Positions 9,121 through 16,730 of a stretch of 64,000 bases of DNA are shown here, piece by piece. Made by a program: the position numbers and the translations under genes. Each line of letters begins with the position of its first letter. The first letter of the stretch is position 1. Below the pieces are notes generated by a model. It was not told the origin of the DNA. It did no database searches and saw nothing but the letters and a program-made list of their open reading frames with translations. This DNA is from Bdellovibrionota bacterium (GTDB lineage: Bacteria > Bdellovibrionota_C > UBA2361 > JAFLCA01): positions 499,556 through 563,555 of the forward strand of contig CP129486.1 of NCBI GenBank assembly GCA_030584005.1. The letters are read 5' to 3'.

Positions 9121-10584
9121 ATGTCTTCGAAAGATACTACAGTGGAACCAGTGCCCTCTGAAGTCGGGGAGCCGGCAAACGCCGAGGCAGCCAAGGCCCT
9201 GGGGGGGCCCTTTGCCGTCGAATTTCCACCTGACCCATATGTGTGGTCAGAAGCGCGTAAACTAGTCGCCGACAAGAACATCCGAGTTGAAGATCTCGCC
9301 ACCTGCTGCGCCCAGGATCCGGCTATCGTGATGGAACTGCTCAAGGTTTCCAACGCCATGTTCTTTGCCGGCGGGAGGTCCCCCATTACCTCCACGAGAA
9401 CCGCGATCGTTCGACTCGGTTCCGATGTCGTATTGGACTGCCTTACCAGAATAAAGGAGCGCCCGGCCTTAGAGAGTGAAGAGGTCTCTAACTGGTTCGA
9501 GATACATCGCAGCCGCTGCAAGCGCACTGCCATCGTCGCCCGCATGTTGGCCGAGGCGGTAGCCAAGCAGCTCAACGATGACTGTCAAGCCGCTGGACTT
9601 CTTATGAACATAGGCGACATGCTCGCCGTGGCCCACTTCCGGGAAGAGTACGTTAAACTGGCCGACGAGCACTCCCGAAGTGGCGTTAATTTCCGGCTGC
9701 TCCAACATAAGCGCTTCGATGTTGAGAAAACCGGACTCACCTATTTGCGACGACATGGCATTCCAGAGAACCTGCTCTTCGCAATTGATCGAGAAGCAGT
9801 TGCGCGCAGCGCCGAACGAGCAATCATGAAGCCGCTTTGCCTATCGGCAGCAGAAATGGTCGATGCATTCGATGCAAACCGATGGGAGAAGATCGCCCCG
9901 GGGCGCACCATCCCACCGAAAAGCGCGATTCGCACCTTACAACTCAACGACGCACAGTACCTGAAGGTATATGAGCGCGCTTCCGAGTACCTCTTTTCAG
10001 TCCGACTGCTCGAAGAGAAAAGACGTCGCGATGGCCTGCCATCAATAGAAGAGCCCCTGGGCGAAGCGACACCTGTTGCGCCACAGGAGGATGCCTCCCA
10101 ACTCCAGAATGAGATATCAACGCTTCTCCAAGGAGCGATCGAGGAGGTGAGCGAGGCCGTTGAAACCGTAGTGGAGCGCTCCGCGCCTGAAGAGGCACCA
10201 CAAACCGAAACACTGATTGCAACAGTGCCTACATCATTAGATGCTTTCAGCATTCCCTCAGGAGCGGTAGCGCAGCGTCGCGAAGCCCGTGCGGACTCCA
10301 AAGTCGCGATGGTGCAACCACCGCCCATGCACTCCAAGAAGGGGAATGCAATCGTCAGTTCAATCACCAGCATGTTCAGTCAGGCCGAGACAAGCGAGGC
10401 ACTATTAACGGAGCTCCTTCAGATGCTGGTAGATAATGGGCCTTTTGAAAAATCAGCGTTGATCGTGGTGTCGCGCGATCGTAAACACGCAATCGTGGTT
10501 GCCGCACGCGGCCCCCAGTATCGGCAACGGTCAGCGGTTAGCGATCGACGACCCGCTCTCGCCACTCGCCCAATGCTTTTCTAA
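9121..10584 (+). CDS. HDOD-domain regulatory protein with frameshifted C-terminus
   Basis: 487 residues as read. The N-terminal two thirds form an HDOD domain (about residues 35-235) with RLGSDVVLDC and LLMNIGDMLAVAHF segments; HDOD proteins are non-catalytic HD-related signalling scaffolds. A low-complexity Glu/Ala/Pro linker follows, then the start of a GAF-like domain (from about 415, LLTELLQMLVDNGPFEKSALIVV). The frame then runs into an arginine-rich, out-of-character tail and stops at 10582-10584. The natural continuation is in the next frame (see 10517-10822); dropping one C from the CCCCC run at 10512-10516 joins the two. Either a sequencing/assembly slip or a real frameshift. Confidence 0.85.
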   Translation: MSSKDTTVEPVPSEVGEPANAEAAKALGGPFAVEFPPDPYVWSEARKLVADKNIRVEDLATCCAQDPAIVMELLKVSNAMFFAGGRSPITSTRTAIVRLGSDVVLDCLTRIKERPALESEEVSNWFEIHRSRCKRTAIVARMLAEAVAKQLNDDCQAAGLLMNIGDMLAVAHFREEYVKLADEHSRSGVNFRLLQHKRFDVEKTGLTYLRRHGIPENLLFAIDREAVARSAERAIMKPLCLSAAEMVDAFDANRWEKIAPGRTIPPKSAIRTLQLNDAQYLKVYERASEYLFSVRLLEEKRRRDGLPSIEEPLGEATPVAPQEDASQLQNEISTLLQGAIEEVSEAVETVVERSAPEEAPQTETLIATVPTSLDAFSIPSGAVAQRREARADSKVAMVQPPPMHSKKGNAIVSSITSMFSQAETSEALLTELLQMLVDNGPFEKSALIVVSRDRKHAIVVAARGPQYRQRSAVSDRRPALATRPMLF

Positions 10585-10822
10585 GGTACGCTCGTTCGGT
10601 TCGCGTGAGAATCAGTGCTCACCATGGGGAAGCCGATCGTTTGCACTCGCTCCGATAGACGCCGATCATGAAACGCCCGTTGCCCTGTATGCAGACTGTG
10701 GAGAGGATGGGGCAATCACCTTCGAAGGACGCAGGGTATTCCGTACAGTAGTTGAGATATTGAATCAACGTCTGCCCCAAATCCCAGGTGGCATCCCAGT
10801 TGAACTCGAAGAAGCGAAGTGA
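10517..10822 (+). pseudogene. Out-of-frame C-terminal GAF-like part of the HDOD gene
   Basis: In frame +2 from the base after the C5 run, the translation reads SIGNGQRLAIDDPLSPL and continues for about 100 residues with a sensible GAF-like pattern (FALAPIDADHETPVALYADC, then a final helix FRTVVEILNQRLPQI) to a TGA at 10820-10822. It matches where the domain begun in the upstream frame should continue. No start codon or ribosome site of its own is evident, so I read it as the displaced end of the 9121 gene and not as a separate gene. Confidence 0.75.
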
Positions 10823-10960
10823 CTACTCGCGCCATCTGTCGATATTCCGACAATCCAGCTCCTCTCTGCGTTAGGAAAAATATTCGGTTTTTTTTGATCG
10901 CAGATCTATTGCACCTGCTACCTTGCTGCACAATAATGTCGGCCCAACTTCGATCATCCT

Positions 10961-10988
10961 CTAGAAGCTGTTTATTAAATCGCTTCTA
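10961..10988. repeat. Inverted repeat related to the 5298 hairpin
   Basis: TAGAAGC at 10962-10968 pairs with GCTTCTA at 10982-10988 over a 13-base loop. The arms match the stem at 5298-5326. It lies about 140 bases after the HDOD reading frame ends and before a structured stretch. Confidence 0.5.
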
Positions 10989-11235
10989 ACTGCGCCACAC
11001 ATGGCACAGCAAACGCCGAGAGGCGTTTGGAGCGACGCGGAACCGGGGCTCTTTGGACCCCCGGAGAAGCTTGGAGCGCTTTTTAAGTGGGCAGGCGCCC
11101 ATTTAGAAAATGACTTCTAGGGAGATGCTGATCTTATCCCGCGTTTCCCTCGGGATCGACGGTGGTTTTGACTGGATTGAATGCAACGCCCACTCCTGGC
11201 CTAGCCAGGGGAGGCAACGGTTATTCTCATTACTT
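10989..11235 (+). other. Structured gene-free stretch upstream of the OmpH gene
   Basis: Several hairpins follow one another: AAACGCC-GAGA-GGCGTTT with a GNRA loop near 11011-11028, a CCGGGG/CCCCGG pair near 11043-11064, and CCTGGC-CTA-GCCAGG at 11195-11209, directly before GGAGG at 11210-11214. Two TTGGAGCG motifs resemble the right arm of the dispersed repeats at 13247 and 45606 in reverse orientation. It could be a leader RNA of the OmpH gene, degenerate repeat copies, or both. No coding frame stands out. Confidence 0.4.
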
Positions 11236-11775
11236 ATGCCCTTGTCCTCAGAAATGCTGTGGAGTGTCCCCCGAATCGTCTGCCGGCTGCTGCTGTGTGC
11301 TGGATGCCTATGTGTTTTTTTCGCCTCCCACGCAGAAGCCGAATATCGCATAGCGGTCGTGAATATCGAGAAGGTCTTGAACGAATCCTCCGCCGGAAAG
11401 AAGAGCCGTTCGGGCCTCGACGAGAAGGCTGATGATCTGCGACGCCAAGTACAGGAGAAGCGCGTGGTGCTACAGAAGCAGGAACAGACACTTAAGGATC
11501 AGAAAGTTCCCACGGATTCCGCAGAGTCAAAAAAATTTCGGGAGCAAGTGAAGGAGTTCAACCGATTCGTTTCGGACTCTGAAGAGGATCTTCGTCAACA
11601 GTTCGCTCAGACTAACAATGCGTTGACCGGACAGGTGCTCAAGATCATCCATCAAGTTGCTGAGGAGAACGGACTAGCCATTGTACTCGACAGTAGCGAG
11701 CGTTCGAGGGGTGGTGTGCTGTTCCGGCAGGAGCAGCTTGATATCACTTCGGATGTGATGGAACGCTTCCCATAG
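11236..11775 (+). CDS. OmpH/Skp-family periplasmic chaperone
   Basis: 179 residues from the ATG at 11236; an upstream in-frame ATG at 11110 would put 42 unlikely residues before the signal peptide, and an ATG at 11254 is also possible. Signal peptide: hydrophobic core around LLLCAGCLCVFFA, cut near AEA. The mature protein begins YRIAVVNIEKVLNES, the typical OmpH start, followed by a long charged coiled coil (about residues 70-140) and the C-terminal strand LAIVLDSS. Skp chaperones carry unfolded outer-membrane proteins across the periplasm. bamA and lpxD, common neighbours, are absent here. Confidence 0.9.
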   Translation: MPLSSEMLWSVPRIVCRLLLCAGCLCVFFASHAEAEYRIAVVNIEKVLNESSAGKKSRSGLDEKADDLRRQVQEKRVVLQKQEQTLKDQKVPTDSAESKKFREQVKEFNRFVSDSEEDLRQQFAQTNNALTGQVLKIIHQVAEENGLAIVLDSSERSRGGVLFRQEQLDITSDVMERFP

Positions 11776-11854
11776 CTCTCATGGGTCCGATGCGCCTCAC
11801 TCGCCGAGCGCATAGGCAGCTTTAAACTTTGTTACTTTTCAGAATTGTACGAAT

Positions 11855-12763
11855 ATGGAACTCCATAGTATGCCCGATCTACCGAGAAAGCCGCTTGATA
11901 TTGCTCTCGACCTTGCCTCACGAGGAGATAAGGCTGCGGCGCGGCAGTTTTATCAGCTCCTGCTGAACACTCCGCTGCAGGTAATAGAGCGCTTCCAGCT
12001 TCACAACATGACCGATTCCCCCAAGTATCCAGATCCTTTTCTGAATATGCTCGCTGTTCAGTCGGAGGATCGGTCAATTGTTCCCGTGTTCTCCTCGCCG
12101 TCACATGTCCGAGATTGGTGCGGACTCGATTTGAAGGTGCGAACACTCACGCTGAGTGAAGCCATCGTGCTTCTACCAACTGATTGGTGGATCGTAGTCA
12201 ATCCGGGACAAGAGGCCTACAAGGAGGTCTCTCCATGGGAGCTTGAGCGCCTGCGGTCAGGCACACGTGGCATTGAGGAGATTCTTGAAGAGTTATACGA
12301 GGATGAGCCTACGAGTGCGGTTTCGCTTGGCCCTGTCGCACCCTCCGAACATCCACAGGTATACACACGGGTGAAGGGTATTGCTGCATCAACTCCCGGA
12401 CTTCAGTCCGTCTTTGCTGCCCTGGAGATCTGGGGTGATGGGAAGAATCCCGATGATCGGCGGTTCATATTCGCAATAGAAAGTGTCGAGGAGCGCTCCC
12501 GAAAGCTGGACGAGCGCCCTCACCTTGTGTTTGAGCGCGCAATTGTGCCGCAACTAATCGGCGAAGGCGCAGTGAGAGTGGTTGACCTTGCTCAGTGTCC
12601 CCCCTTTCTATCCGAGGCGTTACGCTCTTTCGCACCTCTATACGTGCGGCCACGTAGGTTTTTCTCCTACGATCTAATCGCGCGAATTAAGCAGTTTGTG
12701 TTTCGCAGATCGGCCCCACCTGCTTCAAGAATCCCGTTGAAGCCGCATGACGGAGCGAAATAG
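11855..12763 (+). CDS. SseB-like protein
   Basis: 302 residues, soluble. The N-terminal part carries the SseB pattern: short helices, then FLNMLAVQSEDRSIVPVFSSP, DWCGLDLKVRTLTLSEA and DWWIVVNPGQEAYKEVSPWEL. A second region (about 160-275) resembles the SseB C-terminal domain, with LQSVFAALEIWG and a late FAPLYVR. SseB-fold proteins are linked to serine sensitivity and secretion-associated roles in other bacteria, but no biochemical function is established. It follows the OmpH gene by 79 bases and may be cotranscribed with it. Start ATG at 11855; ATG at 11870 is an alternative. Confidence 0.78.
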   Translation: MELHSMPDLPRKPLDIALDLASRGDKAAARQFYQLLLNTPLQVIERFQLHNMTDSPKYPDPFLNMLAVQSEDRSIVPVFSSPSHVRDWCGLDLKVRTLTLSEAIVLLPTDWWIVVNPGQEAYKEVSPWELERLRSGTRGIEEILEELYEDEPTSAVSLGPVAPSEHPQVYTRVKGIAASTPGLQSVFAALEIWGDGKNPDDRRFIFAIESVEERSRKLDERPHLVFERAIVPQLIGEGAVRVVDLAQCPPFLSEALRSFAPLYVRPRRFFSYDLIARIKQFVFRRSAPPASRIPLKPHDGAK

Positions 12764-12767
12764 CAAC

Positions 12768-12902
12768 GCTTAAGGGGGTGTCTACAAGCCGAATCACCCT
12801 GATATCGCTGCGTTTTCCCTGATTTCCCGTAATTCGCGCGGCGGTCCCTTAAGCCCTCCCCCTATTGGGTCGATCTGTGTGGCATAAGGGTTTTCCCGAC
12901 CC
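12768..12902 (+). other. Inverted-repeat leader before a small gene
   Basis: GCTTAAGGG at 12768-12776 is the exact reverse complement of CCCTTAAGC at 12846-12854, and a second pair GGGTCG at 12867-12872 / CGACCC at 12897-12902 ends two bases before the GGAGG ribosome site (12905-12909) of the next gene. This could be a folded 5' leader or a terminator-like structure for the SseB-like gene. Confidence 0.4.
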
Positions 12903-12915
12903 GTGGAGGTCTTAC

Positions 12916-13188
12916 ATGCAGGTCGTTTGCCTAGACGATGCCCATTTCCCGGCCTTACTTGAAGCGTGGCGGAGCGGTAAGGCGCTTGGCACATTCATCC
13001 AGCACGGCAAGGCGCACCTGGTAAAAGCTTCTTCCCGCTTTCTCTTCGTCTCACCCGATGAGGGAGAGAGGACGCTCATGTTCGAGCCGGCGCGAAGCCT
13101 TTCTGAGGCCGAGCTCCTCGCCAAGAGACTGTTCGAATCCCTTGACACCTTTCGCGCCAAAGAACACTTCGATCAGCAGCAAAGCTGA
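12916..13188 (+). CDS. Small protein of unknown function
   Basis: 90 residues from the ATG at 12916, chosen over an upstream frame start at 12865 because a perfect GGAGG lies at 12905-12909 with six-base spacing. The protein begins MQVVCLDDAHFPALLEAW and has a compact alpha/beta pattern with a central KAHLVKASSRFLFVSPDEG segment. It is soluble and has one Cys. I do not recognise it. The strong ribosome site and regular composition argue that it is real. Confidence 0.65.
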   Translation: MQVVCLDDAHFPALLEAWRSGKALGTFIQHGKAHLVKASSRFLFVSPDEGERTLMFEPARSLSEAELLAKRLFESLDTFRAKEHFDQQQS

Positions 13189-13246
13189 GGGCCCTCCTCA
13201 GTCTCCTAACGATACGTGGATTAAAAAAGTATCTTTGAAGCCCCAC

Positions 13247-13300
13247 CTAGGGAGACACTCAACAAGTGCCTGCCATGCCCACTGTTCAGACGCTCCAAAC
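13247..13300 (+). repeat. Dispersed CTAGGG-type element, copy 1
   Basis: A 54-base element starting CTAGGGAGACACT and ending ACGCTCCAAAC, clearly alike to the element at 45606-45660 over its full length. The TGTTC near its right end pairs partly with the CTCAACA near its left end, so it can fold. It lies downstream of the 12916 gene. Confidence 0.7.
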
Positions 13301-13334
13301 TACGCCCGCGCGCCCGCCATCCGGGGGTGCATTC

Positions 13335-13419
13335 GGGATACGCTAAATCAGTCCAGCGAATCCCTCACCCGCATACCGCGTGAATCACCAGCCGATGTGG
13401 GAAAAAGATTACGGGCTCG
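13335..13419 (+). repeat. Dispersed hairpin plus flank, copy 2
   Basis: GGGATACGCT at 13335-13344 pairs with AGCGAATCCC at 13355-13364 with one mismatch. The bases after it (GCGTGAATC... CGATGTGGGA... GCTCG) match the flank of the hairpin at 63167-63248. Its right end covers the last codons of rpiA, which ends at 13409. Confidence 0.65.
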
Positions 13420-14134
13420 TTCTACCCTTGTGTGCCCGATTTGCAGCTCGTTTCTCCACGCCTTTCGGACCGGCAATCCACACTTCGTCGGCGTAGCCGA
13501 AGAACAAGCCGCTCTCGACCACACCAACGATCTGCTTCAATTGCGGCTCGAGCTCATCAGGGTACGCCGGGAATCGAGCGTCCAAAATCAAATTGCCGGA
13601 TTCGGTGATGATAGGTCCATGCTTGCCCTGAGCTTGGCGAATCTTGGCTTCCACCACCCCCATCCTAAGAAGCTCACCTTGAACCAATGGCAGTGCCTCG
13701 GGAATCACCTCTATCGGCACGGCAGCGCCGTCCAGCAACGAGGACACCATCTTGGATTGGTCGACAATGATAGTAAATGTAGCACTGCGAAGAGCGACTA
13801 TCTTTTCGCGCAACAGCGCCCCTCCGCCCCCTTTTATCAGCCGCAATGACGAATCAACGCTATCGGCACCATCGAATCCCCAGTTGACCGGACCCGCATA
13901 CCCGGAGTGCAGCACCTGAATGCCCGCTGCTTCACATCTCCACGCGGTCTCATAGGAACTTACTATGGCGTGAATATCGGAGAGGTCGGATTTAAGTCGC
14001 TGGCCAATCGAGTCTATGACAAGATCAACAGTTGTACCCGTGCCGATGCCAAGAACCTGCCCTGACTGCACTCGTTGAGCTACCTCGGCGGCTAGTTTGA
14101 GTTTAAGCGCATTTGAATCCATATTCTCATTCAA
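13409..14134 (-). CDS. rpiA: Ribose-5-phosphate isomerase A
   Basis: 241-residue RpiA, interconverting ribose-5-P and ribulose-5-P in the non-oxidative pentose phosphate pathway. Motifs: GIGTGTTV (phosphate/nucleotide-like loop, about 29-36), FDGADSVD with the two catalytic Asp of DGAD, and LIKGGGGALLREKIVA with the catalytic Lys and Glu. The Glu that usually follows DGAD is Ser here, but the residues known for catalysis are kept. It is the last gene of a minus-strand run after the GT2 gene (39-base gap). tkt, the next pathway step, lies at 43 kb. Confidence 0.94.
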   Translation of the reverse strand: MNENMDSNALKLKLAAEVAQRVQSGQVLGIGTGTTVDLVIDSIGQRLKSDLSDIHAIVSSYETAWRCEAAGIQVLHSGYAGPVNWGFDGADSVDSSLRLIKGGGGALLREKIVALRSATFTIIVDQSKMVSSLLDGAAVPIEVIPEALPLVQGELLRMGVVEAKIRQAQGKHGPIITESGNLILDARFPAYPDELEPQLKQIVGVVESGLFFGYADEVWIAGPKGVEKRAANRAHKGRTSP

Positions 14135-14173
14135 ACATAGGCCCCTACTCCACGGAAAGTGGCCGCCGAATAA

Positions 14174-15253
14174 TCATCGAAACCATCCCCAAACTTTGCT
14201 GATACTGCTCCCAGAGACTTTTGACCGAAGTACGCGCCTTCGCTCCCCTGCACGCCTCCGCAGCACCCAAAGGTCAACAAATGCCGCAAGCGAGCCCCAC
14301 TCTCGGCACAGTACCCCGAATACTACCACCAGATTCCTAAGAACCATCCCCTTGAAAAAGACTCTCAGGGGCATCGGACAAAAGGCATTATTCAAAAGGA
14401 GTAAGAAACGATTGCGCACGCTCCAACGATTTATTGCTGCTGGCAGCTGCGCCCGCCGCTCGGGTGTAACGCGCCGCACGTGATACCCCACAGCATCAGG
14501 AATACCTAGGGTCGCAAGCCCTAAGAGGTTAGCTCGCCAGGCAAGGTCGGCGTCTTCACGATAGGCAAAGAATGCTTCATCAAACAAGTAGACGCGGCGC
14601 TGTCGATACTTGGCGAGTTGGGGATAGAGAAGCTCGGTGTCCGCTTCATGGGGACATCCATCAACCGTAGCCGCTTCGATAAAGGCACGAGATGCCAAAA
14701 ACGCCGCCCCGGAAGCGCCAAATACCCCCTGCTGTGTCAGCGACACTGCTTCCGGATGTTCGCCTGCGTAAGAGTCGAAATGGCGAAGTGAGGCTGTGAC
14801 GCACATGCCAAGCCCGTCGATGCACGGTGGATGCAGAGGGTTTAGCATCGCATCGGCTCGAAGCAGCAGGGGGCAGGCCGCGCTCACCGTTGCCGCATTG
14901 GCCAGGCCGGAGGTCAATTTCAGGAGAGCTGATGGTGCGAGAGCGAGATCGGGATTTAGAATCAACAAGTATCCACAATCTGATCTTAGAAACTCTCCCA
15001 CTCCCAGGTTGTGGCCAGCAGCAAAGCCCAGATTGACCCCCAATCGCTCAATCTCAATTTGCGGGTAGTTGCTTTGCAGCTTCTCGAGGGCCACCCAATC
15101 CTCGTCAGACTCATCATTATTGTCAGTAATGCGCACACGCAAGTTCTGCCCAAGGGCAAATCCTTCCTGGGCCAGCAGCGCGGCGACACATCGCTCAATA
15201 GTAGAGGAGCTCTTGTAGCAGACGATATGCACGAATACTGACTCGGTCTGCAT
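14174..15253 (-). CDS. Family 2 glycosyltransferase
   Basis: 359-residue GT-A type glycosyltransferase, likely rhamnosyltransferase-like (WbbL group). Visible features: N-terminal VHIVCYKSSSTIERCV, the nucleotide-binding ITDNNDES, LGVNLGFAAGHNLGV, the DXD-like LLILNPDLAL, and the acceptor-side DEAFFAYREDADLAWR (ED..D) typical of this group. C-terminal RWSVRNRFLLLLNN is also typical. It probably acts at the cytoplasmic membrane face adding a sugar to a polyprenyl-linked glycan. It lies between the VKOR-DsbA gene (22-base gap) and rpiA in one run. Confidence 0.9.
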   Translation of the reverse strand: MQTESVFVHIVCYKSSSTIERCVAALLAQEGFALGQNLRVRITDNNDESDEDWVALEKLQSNYPQIEIERLGVNLGFAAGHNLGVGEFLRSDCGYLLILNPDLALAPSALLKLTSGLANAATVSAACPLLLRADAMLNPLHPPCIDGLGMCVTASLRHFDSYAGEHPEAVSLTQQGVFGASGAAFLASRAFIEAATVDGCPHEADTELLYPQLAKYRQRRVYLFDEAFFAYREDADLAWRANLLGLATLGIPDAVGYHVRRVTPERRAQLPAAINRWSVRNRFLLLLNNAFCPMPLRVFFKGMVLRNLVVVFGVLCREWGSLAAFVDLWVLRRRAGERRRVLRSKVSGSSISKVWGWFR

Positions 15254-15275
15254 AGTATATCTGAGCCATCAACGA

Positions 15276-16589
15276 TCAATCTGGATCGCGCCCTACAAGC
15301 TCATGCAGGATCGCCTTGAGTAGTCGTACACTGGGCGTAGGAAGGCGCTTCCCATCAACAAATACCGTCGGTGTGCCTTCAATCTGCAGCGCATTGCCTT
15401 GCCGAATATCGTCCTGGATCTTCTCTAGGTGGCGTGGGGACTGCATACACTCTTGGAAGGCTTCCGGATCGAGATTCAGTGTATCAACCATACGCACCAC
15501 CTCTCTCCGATGCTCCTCGGCTGAGTCATACTCCGCATCGTTTGAGCTGAAAATGAAATCGACAGCCTCCCAGTATTTCCCCTGCTCACCTGCGCAACGC
15601 CCCGCCTGGGCAAAAAAACACGCGTTCCTATGCATATCGGAAAGGACTGCCGGGTTGCAGCTCCTGTCGAGAGGGTAGTTCTTGAGTACTACATGCACTT
15701 CCTTCGGATAAAGTTCCATAATTGCCGTCATCTCCTCTGCAAAATGACGGCAAGCCGGACACTCCAGGTCAAGGAATTCCACGATACGCACCCGTCCCGC
15801 CGGTTCACCCTTGCCATGATCCATCATCGCGCCGGGGGCGAGATCTAGGTCGATCGCCACCGCCTCTGTAGCCCTCCAGCGCGCTAGAAACGTGGAAATC
15901 TCCTGCTCTTGACGTGAAAACTGCGCTTCAGCCTTTTTCTCCCCAACACGAGCCGCGACAAATGAAGGCATCATGAACGAGCAGAGAACTATCAGAAGAA
16001 TGCAGAAGGAGATCCATCGTGGAGACGACGCGTCCGGATCGGCTGAGAGTACTCGCCGCGGGTACTGACGCAGCAGGGCAATGCCGGTAGCCAACCGGGA
16101 GAAGAACGAGGCATGCCGGCCATACCACCAGCAGACCAACAACATTAGGCAACAGGTCGCGTAAACCCCCATGCAGTAAAGGCAAAAGCTACCTACAGAG
16201 AGCTTGGAAACAACGAGGAGTCCAATGCTTGCAGCAGACGCAATGCAGCTCATCACAAGCCATCCTGAGAGCTCCTCGCCGACCACGCCTCCGCGCCTTA
16301 GCGCCTGCGCTAAAACAACACAAGCCGACAGAAAGAACGCAAGCCCGTAGGCGCCCAAGGGTAGTCCAAATAGTTCCGACCATGGGCTCCTGGCGACCAC
16401 ATCACAGTCAAAAGTCTCATTTATGCTGCAAGCTGAGGGAGCCCGCTTAATGCCCAACTCGTCAGCAACCTTAAGCTCCACATGATGAACAAGGAGTATC
16501 ATCGACAGCAGCGCTCCAAGTACGGCCAAGGCGAGCATTAGGGGGAGAAAGGACCTGGCCTCTATTACCGTATTACTAACCTTTGTCAT
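15276..16589 (-). CDS. VKOR-DsbA fusion, disulfide-forming membrane protein
   Basis: 437 residues from ATG 16589, preceded by GAGG; an upstream GTG at 16622 is less likely. N-terminal four- to five-helix VKOR domain with the periplasmic pair Cys54 and Cys62 and the quinone-site pair CLYC (136-139). A further helix (about 193-212) leads to a periplasmic thioredoxin-fold domain with CPAC (277-280) in FLDLECPACRHF and a cis-Pro loop EGTPTVFVDG near the end. Such a fusion oxidises secreted proteins and passes electrons to quinone, replacing DsbA plus DsbB. It is divergent from the Agl23-like gene. Confidence 0.93.
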   Translation of the reverse strand: MTKVSNTVIEARSFLPLMLALAVLGALLSMILLVHHVELKVADELGIKRAPSACSINETFDCDVVARSPWSELFGLPLGAYGLAFFLSACVVLAQALRRGGVVGEELSGWLVMSCIASAASIGLLVVSKLSVGSFCLYCMGVYATCCLMLLVCWWYGRHASFFSRLATGIALLRQYPRRVLSADPDASSPRWISFCILLIVLCSFMMPSFVAARVGEKKAEAQFSRQEQEISTFLARWRATEAVAIDLDLAPGAMMDHGKGEPAGRVRIVEFLDLECPACRHFAEEMTAIMELYPKEVHVVLKNYPLDRSCNPAVLSDMHRNACFFAQAGRCAGEQGKYWEAVDFIFSSNDAEYDSAEEHRREVVRMVDTLNLDPEAFQECMQSPRHLEKIQDDIRQGNALQIEGTPTVFVDGKRLPTPSVRLLKAILHELVGRDPD

Positions 16590-16730
16590 GGAAACTAGGC
16601 CTCGATGGGATAGGCGTACCACTTATTGTGGGCATCCTACCCCGTGCAGATGTTTCAGTCACTCGGGGTAGGCAGGAGCATTCTTAAGCGCTATATTCCC
16701 GAGCTTAGGCCATTATCGCAACCCTCAGGC

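Noticed and set aside
13058-13849. 263-codon plus-strand frame
   Set aside because: Antisense of rpiA and a dispersed repeat; rpiA is clearly the real gene.
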